From Phyllobacterium zundukense (GTDB taxonomy: Bacteria; Pseudomonadota; Alphaproteobacteria; Rhizobiales; Rhizobiaceae), in contig NZ_CP104973.1 in assembly GCF_025452195.1 (NCBI RefSeq), positions 744,001-808,000 of the forward strand: DNA of 64,000 nucleotides, in the 5' to 3' direction. The stretch's first letter is position 1. Each line of letters begins with the position of its first letter. Shown one piece after another: positions 7,261 through 15,513 of the stretch. Made by a program: the position numbers and the translations under genes. The notes below the pieces were generated by a model. The model saw only the letters and a program-made list of their open reading frames with translations, did not search any database and was not told the origin of the DNA.

Positions 7261-8391
7261 TTAGCCGCTCACCGTGCCGTACAGATCGCCTGTGATGAAT
7301 GCATCAGGACGAAACACAGCCAATGCCAAACGTGACTCGATGCGTATGGTGGCACGGTTGGTAACAAAGTCGTCTTCGTTCTCAGTCGAGAGAAGGACTT
7401 CAGTTTCCAATCGATCGTATATGGAAGCTCCCTCACCGAAGGCACCGGTAAGAAACTCACCCGAAGCCATGGCGTTCGTCGCAACAATCTGAACGTTCCA
7501 CAAACGCGGGTCAGTCAGACCGAATGGCGACTGCCCGGATATGTACCGGCCTTCACCATCTTTCACGTTTGTAATACGACGCCAGTCCCGCTTGTTGAGG
7601 ATGACAGCGTTGACTGGAATGTCAGAGTCCTCGGCCTGGCTGATAGCCTGCAGGATGCGGTCAATGGCGGTTTCGCTGGTCGAGGTAAACTGCGGATCGA
7701 ACGCGGTTGCCTGCGGAACAATACCCAGCAGATTTTGGCCAGTACCAGAGCCGTTAAGAACCTGTTGCTCTTCCACAAACTGGAGGCCATAGGTGCCGCG
7801 TCGACCAATGTATGCCGCGAGCGCAGGAGCGTCGTCCAGCATCTGCCTAGATATCTTAAACGTATGGGCCAGTGTACGAACTGGCGCAGACTCCATATTA
7901 AAAGCCAGATCAGACTTCGGCTTCAGGGTCGTTTCAGCAACTGGAGCAGCGTTGTTGGTGAAGCTAGTTTCACGGACGAACTCGACGCTGTTAGACGTTG
8001 TGCGAGCGCTGCCAATAACGTCGCGAATTTTCAGCTCGCGTTCGTATGGAGTGATGATACCAGCGACGCGATGTCCAGCAACCAGTGATGTGCCCTGAGA
8101 ACGGCCAGCGCCCACCGTAGTATTTCCAGACGTGATGTCCGCCCGTTCACCCGCAAGCTTGACTACAGCCTTGCCACGGAAAGACGATGTCAGGTCCTGA
8201 ATCTCCTGGGAAGCTGCAATGGCAGCCGCTAGGGGATTATTGTCGTTTGCGGCGCCAATGTAATTGTCATTATCGTAGTGTGGATCGCGGGCCATTCGCT
8301 TTTCGATTTCCGAAACGCGTGTGCCGTATTCACTCTTAAAATCATTGATAGAGTCGGCGATTGCGCCAATTTTACTTGCTAGTTCAGACAT
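7261..8391 (-). CDS. HK97-type phage major capsid protein
   Basis: The product has 376 residues. A helical, acidic N-terminal delta-like region (1-75) is followed by the HK97 fold: the E-loop area near VGAGRSQGTSLVAGHRVAGI, then RDVIGSARTTSNSVEFVRET, MLDDAPALAAYIGRRGTYGL, GSGTGQNLLGIVPQATAF and NAVILNKRDWRRITNVKDGE, ending in A-domain strands TIRIESRLALAVFRPDAFIT. Such proteins are normally cut by a prohead protease after the delta domain, but no protease gene is present nearby. The ATG at 8391 has a purine-rich site just after the stop of the preceding gene. Confidence 0.93.
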   Translation of the reverse strand: MSELASKIGAIADSINDFKSEYGTRVSEIEKRMARDPHYDNDNYIGAANDNNPLAAAIAASQEIQDLTSSFRGKAVVKLAGERADITSGNTTVGAGRSQGTSLVAGHRVAGIITPYERELKIRDVIGSARTTSNSVEFVRETSFTNNAAPVAETTLKPKSDLAFNMESAPVRTLAHTFKISRQMLDDAPALAAYIGRRGTYGLQFVEEQQVLNGSGTGQNLLGIVPQATAFDPQFTSTSETAIDRILQAISQAEDSDIPVNAVILNKRDWRRITNVKDGEGRYISGQSPFGLTDPRLWNVQIVATNAMASGEFLTGAFGEGASIYDRLETEVLLSTENEDDFVTNRATIRIESRLALAVFRPDAFITGDLYGTVSG

Positions 8392-8400
8392 TTGGATTCC

Positions 8401-8799
8401 TTAAGGTTTGTAGCCGGCAGCTAATGCTGCCGTGCATGCGAGGCGTGCCTTCTGACGGGCGTCGATGCGTGCGGATTGTATGTTGGATGGATGTTGTGCG
8501 GTTTGGGTGGTGGCTAGCTTGGTGCCGAGGGACGCTGCCAACCTGGCGAGTGCGTCGCCGTGGTCGTCGTGAATAGCGTCCTGTTCCGCAATGAGCTCGT
8601 TCAATCGGTAAAAAACCGATTCTCGCTTCGCTTGCGAAGACATTCCGTATTGAGCGTTTAGCTGTCGTGATAGGACAGCAGGATCCGAAATGTCGCTGTC
8701 TGCGTAGTCTTTGTTAAAGACGCCCTCTACGTCTAGATCGGGAGGCAAGCCGATCAATCCGCCCTCGAGCCGAGGGAAGATATAGGTCTTTTCAGTCAT
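8401..8799 (-). CDS. Hypothetical phage protein before the capsid gene
   Basis: The 132-residue product begins MTEKTYIFPRLEGGLIGLPP and ends ARLACTAALAAGYKP. The middle is helical and charged (RLNELIAEQDAIHDDHGDAL). ATG 8799 follows AAGGAAATCA. It is separated by 9 bp from the capsid gene and from the gene upstream, so it belongs to the same transcript. The position is where a scaffold or protease would be expected, but no protease motif is present. Confidence 0.65.
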   Translation of the reverse strand: MTEKTYIFPRLEGGLIGLPPDLDVEGVFNKDYADSDISDPAVLSRQLNAQYGMSSQAKRESVFYRLNELIAEQDAIHDDHGDALARLAASLGTKLATTQTAQHPSNIQSARIDARQKARLACTAALAAGYKP

Positions 8800-8808
8800 T
8801 TGATTTCC

Positions 8809-9330
8809 TTATTGGAAGGCTCTCTGGAGCCGAGCGAGTTCGACTAACGAATCCGCCTGAGTTGGCACATGTCCCTGCAGTTCAGCAGCAATCGCCATGA
8901 GTGCGTAACCGGGCACTATTGAAGCCTTGGCTGCGGTCTTGGTCGGGGTGTCGCTACCGTAGACGTGATGAGCGCCGTCAATGATTACCGAAACGCCTGG
9001 TGGGTCGTGTCGAAGAATGACGTGACCTACGTCGGCAGGAGGACCAAACAATACTTCGGAGAGTGCATCCCCGAAACGCAGGCCATTCTGGCTTGTAAGG
9101 CGCGAGAACGCCTCGACCGATGAATGAACATTACCCAGCCCATTGTCTGCCAATGTCGCTAGGACGAGGCGAGTAACCTCGATTTCGTTAAGTTCGGGCG
9201 GATACCTGCGCGAGCCTTCTGCTTTTGATATCTGGCCATCATCCGCCAACCTGGCTGCGATGTGATGCACGCGGCTGGGTAAAATATTGAGCCGACGTGC
9301 TAGAATTTCGACGGCATGCGATTTCCGCAT
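8809..9330 (-). CDS. Hypothetical phage protein with N-terminal HTH-like segment
   Basis: The product has 173 residues. The first 40 form a likely helix-turn-helix (AVEILARRLNILPSRVHHIA, then ARLADDGQI). Later blocks include FGDALSEVLFGPPADVGHVI and VSVIIDGAHHVYG. A GGAGGCG site lies seven bases before ATG 9330. First gene of the capsid transcript. A DNA-binding role is possible, but a head-connector or packaging role cannot be excluded. Not a known family to me. Confidence 0.6.
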   Translation of the reverse strand: MRKSHAVEILARRLNILPSRVHHIAARLADDGQISKAEGSRRYPPELNEIEVTRLVLATLADNGLGNVHSSVEAFSRLTSQNGLRFGDALSEVLFGPPADVGHVILRHDPPGVSVIIDGAHHVYGSDTPTKTAAKASIVPGYALMAIAAELQGHVPTQADSLVELARLQRAFQ

Positions 9331-9574
9331 CACGACGCCTCCATTTGTTGGTAATTGATATTGAGCGCTTAAAAAAACGCGGCGGAGGCTGACGAGTCAC
9401 GGGAATGGGTGTGCCGTCCATTCCCGCGCTCAAGCCATCCACGATGAGGAGAAGCAAATCGTGGATTCGTTCGGGTCGCCAGTACATCCGTGGTCGACCA
9501 AAAAGTGTGGCGCTCGCCCCGCTACGGGAAACAAGCGCCGTATGCCGTGAGAACCGCCAAGAACGCACGGCAAA

Positions 9575-9599
9575 GAAAAAGGCCGCTCGAAAGCGACCT
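9575..9599 (-). terminator. Rho-independent terminator with UUCG tetraloop
   Basis: On the minus strand AGGTCGCT-TTCG-AGCGGCCT forms an 8-bp stem closed by a UUCG tetraloop and is followed by TTTTTC. It stands about 50 bp after the stop of the 9650-10651 gene and separates it from the capsid operon. Confidence 0.85.
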
Positions 9600-9649
9600 G
9601 AATTCTTGTCTCTACTATATACGCGCCCAGACGGCACGATTTGTAACAT

Positions 9650-10651
9650 TCATGCGGCTTTTTCTTTTTCCTGTCCGTTGTCGTTCGCCACAAGCACCGA
9701 AACTGCGCGCAGGAAGGCATGCTTGCCAGCCTTGTCGGCATACCTGCCTTTGTATCCAAGTCGAGTTCCAATATCGGTAAAGGTCGAGTTTGAGAGTGCC
9801 TCCTCGAGAACGCGCGCCTCGGCCTCTGGCAATTCTGGCTTCTCGTACTGCTGCGCCAATGGTATCGCGCCCCGCGATGAAGTTTGCTTTGCTCTTACCA
9901 CGCCACCAAGCCATATGGCGCCCTGGTAAGCGATGCCAGGCGGGCATTTGGTGACTGGAAATGCTGCGATTCTGTCCCGCCACACTGCAAGCTCGTTGTC
10001 CGCGTCTATCGCGCTGTCAGTACGCGACGCAGCTACATGCGCACCTCCCCGGAAGGACACTGGTACACGGTATTCATCGCTGCGATCGACGCCGCGCAAA
10101 TCGAGATAACCAAGCTTGCGTGGATTGCGCTCGCCTACCGTGGGCAGCTTAACAACGCGTTTCTGCGTCTTGCCTCCCCTCGGCTTTTTAGTCTTGACCT
10201 CGGGTGCTACTGGCTTGCCTGCCTTGTCGGTTTGGTAGGAGACCATCAGGCCCGATGCGCGGCCATGCTCGCGGCGGATGGGATTGCTGCTGAAAACTAG
10301 GTCGCCAACACGTGTAGTGCGTCCTTCAGTGGCAGGCTGGTCGCCGTGCTCTAATGCAATCCATGTGGATGGCTTGGAGCTCTTTAACTGGCGCCTGCGC
10401 TCTACGGTGTTCGTTGCACGCGTGCGGTACGCCTGCGAAACCATGTCATCGGGCTTTGGCTTGGTTTCATGCAGATATTCAATAGATGGCTTTAGCGGGG
10501 TGTTGCCGTCTATATCTGTTTCACGTTCTAATGTTTGGTGGTTGTCATTGGCTGGCTTGCCGTATTGGCGCAGAACGTAACCTGCCTTTGGGTCTTGCTT
10601 TAACAGCCAGGTTACGAGGCGAGCGCCTCCGCGGAATCTATATGTGCTCAT
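9650..10651 (-). CDS. Hypothetical phage/rhizobial protein
   Basis: The 333-residue product begins MSTYRFRGGARLVTWLLKQD. It is basic in the middle (KTKKPRGGKTQKRVVKLP) and ends with VLVANDNGQEKEKAA; an ANDN string near the end is common in Rhizobiales hypothetical proteins. Residues about 265-320 (PELPEAEARVLEEALSNSTF, then GTRLGYKGRYADKAGKHAF) resemble a small HTH-like helical domain. Not recognised as a known enzyme. It is the only gene in its transcript and has its own terminator at 9575-9599. Confidence 0.6.
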   Translation of the reverse strand: MSTYRFRGGARLVTWLLKQDPKAGYVLRQYGKPANDNHQTLERETDIDGNTPLKPSIEYLHETKPKPDDMVSQAYRTRATNTVERRRQLKSSKPSTWIALEHGDQPATEGRTTRVGDLVFSSNPIRREHGRASGLMVSYQTDKAGKPVAPEVKTKKPRGGKTQKRVVKLPTVGERNPRKLGYLDLRGVDRSDEYRVPVSFRGGAHVAASRTDSAIDADNELAVWRDRIAAFPVTKCPPGIAYQGAIWLGGVVRAKQTSSRGAIPLAQQYEKPELPEAEARVLEEALSNSTFTDIGTRLGYKGRYADKAGKHAFLRAVSVLVANDNGQEKEKAA

Positions 10652-11101
10652 GCGTGTGAAATCATTTTGGCGGTTCCTTTGTTGAAGCCGGCGTCATTGC
10701 TGGCGTTTCTACAGTGTCTGATAAACATTAGATCGCGCAATCGAATGCGTGAATCTATGCCCTCTATACTGTTAGCAGATGATATCAGACCCACTTCTGA
10801 TCTGTGTTAAGGGGCCATTTACTCAAAAAATAAATGTGGTGGAGGAGGCTATCGCTCTGGCAAGCGGTGTCTAAATGGGCGCCTCATCAGGAAAAAACAC
10901 TCGCGGAGGATGGCAAGCGGGAACGTCAGCAACTCTAAGGGGCGCAAGACTCACTCTCTGGTTGGAGTCTACTCCAGTCCCAGAAGTTCTTGGCCGTTGG
11001 CTCCGGTCATTCTTGTCAACGTATGCCACACACAAGATAGAGTGTGTCGTTCCAGTTATGTTCACGCTATATGTTGCGTGAGCAATGTTGATGTGAGATA
11101 A
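10652..11101. other. 450-bp stretch with no confident gene
   Basis: The promoter of the minus-strand gene at 10651 should lie at the left of this stretch. A plus-strand frame (10875-11081, 68 residues) and an overlapping shifted frame (10910-11101) are open. Neither has a well-spaced ribosome site or a recognisable motif. The bidirectional terminator at 11102-11140 follows, so a short plus-strand transcript is possible. Confidence 0.4.
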
Positions 11102-11140
11102 TAAAAAAACGGTCACGAAGGTTCGTAACCGTCTTTCTTT
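11102..11140. terminator. Bidirectional rho-independent terminator
   Basis: ACGGTCACGAA and TTCGTAACCGT form an 11-bp stem with one mismatch. Seven A's precede it and CTTTCTTT follows, so it can work in both directions. Confidence 0.75.
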
Positions 11141-11261
11141 GTTTCTGGTGTTGCTGCGGTTTCGTGCTGCCGTCTCTACAACAGAAGGCGCGAATCCAAC
11201 GTCCTGACAGGCTTGGTGTAGCGCTAAGAGGGATCCAATTCAAGCACAACGGAATACTCGA

Positions 11262-11594
11262 ATGCTAAATGGTTTGTATAGGGTTCAATTCTCTACCCCT
11301 CAGGGCGGTATGGGCGCAGGTGTTGTGTTTGCGCAAGACGGTAAGATGTATGGAGGCGATTCGGGAATTTATTACTTGGGTGCTTATCGTGCAGCTAACG
11401 GGCAGATGCAGGCGCAAGTACACATAAACCGCCATACTTACGATCCAAACATCGTATCAGTGTTTGGCAAGGATCAAGTGACAATTGATATCGTTGGCAG
11501 TTACGATAACCAGAACAATGTTAAATGCACGGGAACGTCTGCCCAGGCGCCAGGGGTACCCTTTACCGCTGAGCTTAATTTGCTGCCCGGCTGA
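11262..11594 (+). CDS. GrlR-family regulatory-like protein
   Basis: The product has 110 residues: MLNGLYRVQFSTPQGGMGAG, then GGDSGIYYLGAYRAANGQM, then VSVFGKDQVTIDIVG and APGVPFTAELNLL. The order matches the small beta-barrel GrlR family, in which 'GGDS' plus a lone Tyr/Gly strand is typical. In enteropathogenic E. coli GrlR is the anti-activator of GrlA. No GrlA or type III secretion gene is visible here, so the target is unknown. A terminator follows at 11607. Confidence 0.7.
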   Translation: MLNGLYRVQFSTPQGGMGAGVVFAQDGKMYGGDSGIYYLGAYRAANGQMQAQVHINRHTYDPNIVSVFGKDQVTIDIVGSYDNQNNVKCTGTSAQAPGVPFTAELNLLPG

Positions 11595-11606
11595 TATACT
11601 CGTTAC

Positions 11607-11645
11607 AACGCCCCTGCTTCACGGCCGGGGCGTTTATTCCTTTTT
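11607..11645 (+). terminator. Rho-independent terminator after the GrlR-like gene
   Basis: AACGCCCC and GGGGCGTT form an 8-bp stem with a 12-base loop, followed by TATTCCTTTTT. Confidence 0.8.
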
Positions 11646-11704
11646 ACGATGCTGGCCTGCTTAGAAAAAGTAATTGCAGCCTATTACAACTCAGGGGACA
11701 AGTA

Positions 11705-11905
11705 ATGAACCCACACTCACACTGGCTTGAAGAACAAATAGCAAACCTCAAGCAAATAATTGCGGCGCTTGAAGGCGGCAACTATCGAACTTGGGATTGG
11801 AACCACGGCGAGAAGCAAAGGGAAACCACGCAAGACAATTTGGCCAAAGCCAAAAAGGATTTGCCCGAATTAGAGTCCCTGCTCGCCAGATTGAAGGCTG
11901 AATAA
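11705..11905 (+). CDS. Small helical hypothetical protein
   Basis: The 66-residue product reads as two helices: WLEEQIANLKQIIAALEGG and, after RTWDWNHGEKQ, a Lys/Glu/Leu coiled-coil-like end (DLPELESLLARLKAE). AGGGGAC lies six bases before ATG 11705. No family recognised. Same strand as the neighbouring cargo genes. Confidence 0.6.
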   Translation: MNPHSHWLEEQIANLKQIIAALEGGNYRTWDWNHGEKQRETTQDNLAKAKKDLPELESLLARLKAE

Positions 11906-11988
11906 GAAGACACCTGAAGATCGCGGCGGCCTCCAGTAGTCTTGATACGTGAAGCGTGCGATATCTTTGCCTGTTGGGGGACAGAGTC

Positions 11989-12498
11989 ATGAATAGCAAC
12001 ACCGCATCAATTATCGCATCAGTGTTTACCGCCTTGGCCACCATCGTCATTGGCTATGTCGGCTATTCTGTTAAGGCGGATAGCGAGAGAACGGTCGAGG
12101 CGATTCGGTCGCAAACAGCCCTACAGCAATCACTTATGAACTCACAATACCAAGCCAGACAGCTTGATATTGAAATGGTCAAACTAGCCCTCAACATACT
12201 CGGCGGCGATATCAGTGACAAAACCAACCAAAGCCGGCAGTTCGCAGTACAGGTCCTTCAACGCTATTCAGGAGTGGAGTTGAAGGACGAAGTAGTTGCG
12301 GAATGGGTTAAGACGGGTACTGTGGCTTTCAAACTGCCAGATCAAGGATTGTCTTCCGGTACATGGAAAGACCTACTGTCAGAGCGCACCGCTGTAATGC
12401 GCCAATTGGAAAACCTAGGAAAATACGGAGCAGACGGAGCGGATGCCTATCCTCAATTGAGACAGATTGAGCCTACTCCTCAATTGAAGCAGAGATAA
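11989..12498 (+). CDS. Membrane-anchored hypothetical protein
   Basis: The product has 169 residues. One N-terminal transmembrane helix (about 6-28, SIIASVFTALATIVIGYVGY) is followed by a long charged helix (SERTVEAIRSQTALQQSLMN) and a soluble C-terminal half with a 'LERYSGV'-like helix (FAVQVLQRYSGVELKDEVVA). ATG 11989 follows GGGGGAC, better supported than the longer start at 11956. N-out or N-in topology is not clear. No known family. Confidence 0.6.
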   Translation: MNSNTASIIASVFTALATIVIGYVGYSVKADSERTVEAIRSQTALQQSLMNSQYQARQLDIEMVKLALNILGGDISDKTNQSRQFAVQVLQRYSGVELKDEVVAEWVKTGTVAFKLPDQGLSSGTWKDLLSERTAVMRQLENLGKYGADGADAYPQLRQIEPTPQLKQR

Positions 12499-12697
12499 CG
12501 TCCATATCTAGAGATGGCGACATAAATATACGGTACGATCCCTATTTGACGGCGGACACATCTCAATATCTTGATTGATATATACAATATTATAGCAATC
12601 AGTGGCTTGCGCAGCACAGCGACTCATCGGATTCTATTCGATAGCCCTGTCAACCCCTGGCAGAGCTCGTCAAGAATAGAAAGGCAGGTGAGTTCAA

Positions 12698-12808
12698 ATG
12701 AGTAAGATTGGCCGTAACGCAGGTAGTGGGAAGTTTACATCGGTGAAAACCGCCGTAACACATCCCAAAACCCACGTCGTTGAAACGATCAAACCGACTA
12801 AGAAATAG
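12698..12808 (+). CDS. 36-residue basic small protein
   Basis: The reading frame MSKIGRNAGSGKFTSVKTAV continues to ETIKPTKK and stops at 12806-12808. A textbook AGGTGAG ribosome site lies six bases upstream and a strong terminator starts 18 bp downstream, so it is very probably expressed. Small proteins beginning 'MSKIGRNA-x-x-G-x-F' recur in rhizobial genomes, phages and plasmids without known function; that is from memory. It is highly basic and could bind nucleic acid. Confidence 0.7.
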   Translation: MSKIGRNAGSGKFTSVKTAVTHPKTHVVETIKPTKK

Positions 12809-12826
12809 TCTGGAATGATCGGGGAT

Positions 12827-12867
12827 CTGGGCGGTTGCTTTGGAACGGAGCCGCCCAGGTTCTTTTA
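12827..12867 (+). terminator. Rho-independent terminator
   Basis: CTGGGCGG and CCGCCCAG form an 8-bp stem, extended by a GC pair inside, followed by GTTCTTTT. It ends the transcript of the 36-residue gene. Confidence 0.8.
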
Positions 12868-12927
12868 GTAAGCGTATTCGCTTACTGTGTCACGTGAACT
12901 GTTAAAAAGTTTCCACACATTTGAGTG

Positions 12928-13212
12928 TCACGCCGCTTCCTGCAGATTGTCATTCTCGGGATGAGGCAAGTCACCTTCCAGTGAGCTAGCCACGTCACAG
13001 AAAATCAATCCGTCTTCTTGATTGATGACGACAAACTCAAACGACGAGTCTGTGCTTAAGGCCGGTCTGATGCCAACCACACTCACTGGTACGAGCGTGC
13101 CGCGTCTGTTCCACAACGCGCTAAACGGTGTGATCGGTGTGACTACAGGCTGAGGAACTGTGACCGCAGCAATGCGTTCCTCGATCAACGCTTCTATTTC
13201 ATACGGTTCCAT
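12928..13212 (-). CDS. Hypothetical protein in phage replication operon
   Basis: The 94-residue product begins MEPYEIEALIEERIAAVTVP, contains FVVINQEDGLIFCDVAS and ends ENDNLQEAA. Its ATG overlaps the stop of the replication gene (TAATG), so it is translationally coupled. It is acidic, with a likely beta-rich centre. No family recognised. Confidence 0.6.
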   Translation of the reverse strand: MEPYEIEALIEERIAAVTVPQPVVTPITPFSALWNRRGTLVPVSVVGIRPALSTDSSFEFVVINQEDGLIFCDVASSLEGDLPHPENDNLQEAA

Positions 13213-14405
13213 TATGCGGCCTCCTTGAGTGGTGCGTAGGAGATGATGCCTCGGTCAATCGTGACACTCAGGGGCGTGTAGTGCAGAGAGCAGGTGTCGT
13301 TTAACGTTCCTTCAAATCCAACAGCCCGCATGACGTCGAACAGAAATTGCTGCCCGCGCTCTTGCTTCGCCTGGTCTGAAGATTGGACAAGGAAAGTGTG
13401 GTCTACGGTGTTGCCTTGAACACCGCCTAACTCAATGGTTAGGACAACCTGCTCGTTATGCGGATCCAAGGTCGTGACCTCACTGCCGACGATCTGGGCA
13501 TTGAACGTTCCAAATGGTGAGAACGGGCCAACGTCCCATTCGCTAGCCGGAGTCATCGGCAAGTCATCGTTGTCGGCAACGGCTGGTTTCTTCTTGGCTG
13601 GCTTAGGTTCGCGTTCCTTCTTCACATACGCGGAAGGCGGGTCTTCAAGGTAGTGCCGATCACGAAGCCACACATGCAGCCGTTTACGCGGTGCGTCTGG
13701 ATTGTTCTGCGCCTTCCATGCATCGCGCCAGGCGGTTGCTGCTGCTAAGAGCGCCTCCATGTCCCATGTGCGTTTGGCAAATTCAGCCTCTGCCTCGGCC
13801 AGACTCTTCTTTACGCCATACGCAAGCCATAGAGTGTGGAAAGCTGAATCCTCCTTCCGTGCGTTTGCCGTGGCGGGCACCAGCCCAGCCACGGGCGGAA
13901 CGCATGCATCCATATCTACCCCCGTCTCCGGGTCTGGTACCCGGGTCGGGGTAGATGGGTCTTCGTTCGCAGAATCCCGAACGCTATCGTCCGTAGTGTA
14001 CGTATTTTCCAGAACGCATGTGTTAGTGTTTTCCCGAACGCTAGCTTCATCTTCTGTAGTGTTCGGGATTTTACGAACGCTAGCTAGTTTTTCCCAAATT
14101 GGGACATAGCGGCTGGCTTTGCGACCGCTCCCTTTTTGCTGATCCAGATACCCCCATGTCACAAGGTCAGTCAGTGCCTTGTGTATATCCCCGGCGTAAA
14201 GCCCCCTCTCGGATGGATCTCGTTCTTTTGTGATGCCGACAATATGGCGGACGCTTGCGAGAGCATCACCATATTTCGAATGGTACCAGTCGAGAATAAA
14301 CCCATATACAAGGATATGTTTTCTCTTGGCGCGCGGGTCGTAGGGTAGCATCTGCAGGAGTTTGAACTTGGTTTCAAGAGATCCTGGCTTATCTGTGGTG
14401 GTCAT
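13212..14405 (-). CDS. Phage replication initiator-like protein
   Basis: The product has 397 residues. The N-terminal 110 form a winged-helix-like domain (HILVYGFILDWYHSKYGDAL, then GDIHKALTDLVTWGYLDQQK). Next comes a linker of about 50 residues with repeated SVR(E/D/K) units, encoded by iteron-like DNA repeats. A helical segment follows (HTLWLAYGVKKSLAEAEAEF, then AWKAQNNPDAPRKRLHVWLR), as in phage and plasmid initiators or helicase loaders. The C-terminal 120 residues (GTFNAQIVGSEVTTLDPHNE) look like a beta domain. The layout parallels lambda O, whose origin lies within its gene. Initiator function is inferred from the fold pattern and repeats. Confidence 0.6.
   Translation of the reverse strand: MTTTDKPGSLETKFKLLQMLPYDPRAKRKHILVYGFILDWYHSKYGDALASVRHIVGITKERDPSERGLYAGDIHKALTDLVTWGYLDQQKGSGRKASRYVPIWEKLASVRKIPNTTEDEASVRENTNTCVLENTYTTDDSVRDSANEDPSTPTRVPDPETGVDMDACVPPVAGLVPATANARKEDSAFHTLWLAYGVKKSLAEAEAEFAKRTWDMEALLAAATAWRDAWKAQNNPDAPRKRLHVWLRDRHYLEDPPSAYVKKEREPKPAKKKPAVADNDDLPMTPASEWDVGPFSPFGTFNAQIVGSEVTTLDPHNEQVVLTIELGGVQGNTVDHTFLVQSSDQAKQERGQQFLFDVMRAVGFEGTLNDTCSLHYTPLSVTIDRGIISYAPLKEAA
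13975..14084. repeat. Iteron-like repeats inside the initiator gene, candidate phage origin
   Basis: Four copies of a motif around TTTTCCCGAACGCTAG lie at 13975-13988, 14005-14020, 14029-14045 and 14068-14084. Three are also preceded by a GTAGTGT-like or TTAGTGT block. GAACGC occurs at 13979, 14012, 14036 and 14075, at steps of 33, 24 and 39 bp, so codon phase is kept. GTTCGGGA at 14061 is an inverted copy. A+T-rich DNA lies between copies. Confidence 0.55.
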
Positions 14406-14634
14406 AGGCTGTCGCCTCCAAGGCTGCTATCGCAGCTTCTGTGATTTCTTGAGCAATGATGGGGTGGAAGGTGGCAACGTTCTTCCCGCAAGAATGCGGG
14501 GAATGGATCCTGACCTTGCCATCGGCATTCTTTTTCAGCAGCAAGCTGTAGAGCCTGACGTGCTCGGTTAGCTCGACATCGACGCGAGCTAAAGCGGCCG
14601 GCCCATCTAGGCGCCGGATCGAAAGGATTCTCAT
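14389..14634 (-). CDS. Conserved small phage/rhizobial protein
   Basis: The 81-residue product begins MRILSIRRLDGPAALARVDV, contains VRLYSLLLKKNADGKVRI and ends with a helix (AQEITEAAIAALEATAY). AGGAGA is six bases before ATG 14634. It overlaps the start of the replication gene by 17 bp and is the first gene of that operon. The strand pattern and an HSPHSCGKN loop resemble SpoVG-like small nucleic-acid-binding proteins, but the match is loose. Confidence 0.6.
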   Translation of the reverse strand: MRILSIRRLDGPAALARVDVELTEHVRLYSLLLKKNADGKVRIHSPHSCGKNVATFHPIIAQEITEAAIAALEATAYDHHR

Positions 14635-14892
14635 GGAATCTCCTAGTTGGATGACTTCGGTAACTGCCTGCAATCAAATCAAAGGCTTGATGCTAAGGTG
14701 CGGTTAAAGCCGCTTCAGTTAATTAATGTTAAGGATCAAGGCATTGGAACTATGGACCCCCTCTCAGCCGGAATTGATGCGCTTCGAGCAGGACTAACTC
14801 TTCACACATACGGCTCCAGCATATAATGTTCGGTACGACTGCGGGTGCCCCTGCAGCCCCCTGCATGTATCGAGCTGGGAGAGTACACCGCC

Positions 14893-15513
14893 ATGGCCGG
14901 AACGCGGCGCAAGCTGACGACGATCTTCTCCGGAGATGTCCAGGACTATACACGCTTGATGCGTACGGATGAGGAAGGAACCCTCGACACCCTGAGAAAA
15001 TACCGCGACGCAATGTCCCGGTTGATCGAAATCCATGGTGGCAGGGTCGTCAACACCTGGGGCGATGGACTGATCGCTGAATTCGCCAGCGTGGTCGAGG
15101 CGCTGCGCGCAGCGCTCGATGTGCAGAACGAGCTTGCGGGCTACAACGCCGACCGCCCCGACGACACACGCATGTTGTTTCGTATCGGCATCAATCTTGG
15201 CGATGTTATCGCCGAAGGAGACGATATCTACGGCGACGGTGTGAACGTGGCTGCACGCCTGCAGGCATCTGCGTCGGCTGGCGGCATCGTCATATCCAAC
15301 ACGGTGTACGACCACGTGCGCAACAAGGTTGCGGTGGGTTTCGATTGCTTGGGACAGCTGCCCGTCAAGAACATCGAAGGTGGTGTGCTCAGCTACGCCG
15401 TCAGGATCGGAGAAGATCCTGCCCGTTCTGCGCAACAGGACCCCATTTCAGTCAGGGGCACAGCCGATGAAAAAACATGGGACCCAGTACCACCTACGAC
15501 CCGGGCTCCATGA
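14893..15513 (+). CDS. Class III nucleotide cyclase (CHD domain)
   Basis: The product has 206 residues and is almost all cyclase homology domain (about 6-180). Metal-binding Asp residues are in FSGDVQDYTRL and WGDGLIAEF; FRIGINLGDVIAEGDDIYGD follows, then the NVAARL segment with the Asn and Arg that act in catalysis. It therefore looks active and soluble. Rhizobial relatives often carry a long TPR or OmpR-like partner region; here nothing follows but a short tail. The stop overlaps the start of the 2TM gene (ATGA). cAMP, cGMP or a pyrimidine cNMP could be the product. Confidence 0.85.
   Translation: MAGTRRKLTTIFSGDVQDYTRLMRTDEEGTLDTLRKYRDAMSRLIEIHGGRVVNTWGDGLIAEFASVVEALRAALDVQNELAGYNADRPDDTRMLFRIGINLGDVIAEGDDIYGDGVNVAARLQASASAGGIVISNTVYDHVRNKVAVGFDCLGQLPVKNIEGGVLSYAVRIGEDPARSAQQDPISVRGTADEKTWDPVPPTTRAP

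Noticed and set aside
10875-11101. Two overlapping small plus-strand frames before the bidirectional terminator
   Set aside because: No well-spaced ribosome site and no motif; kept only as a note for that stretch.
13920-14100. CRISPR array in the repeat-rich part of the initiator gene
   Set aside because: Repeats are under 20 bp, imperfect, in coding phase and irregularly spaced; an iteron reading fits better.
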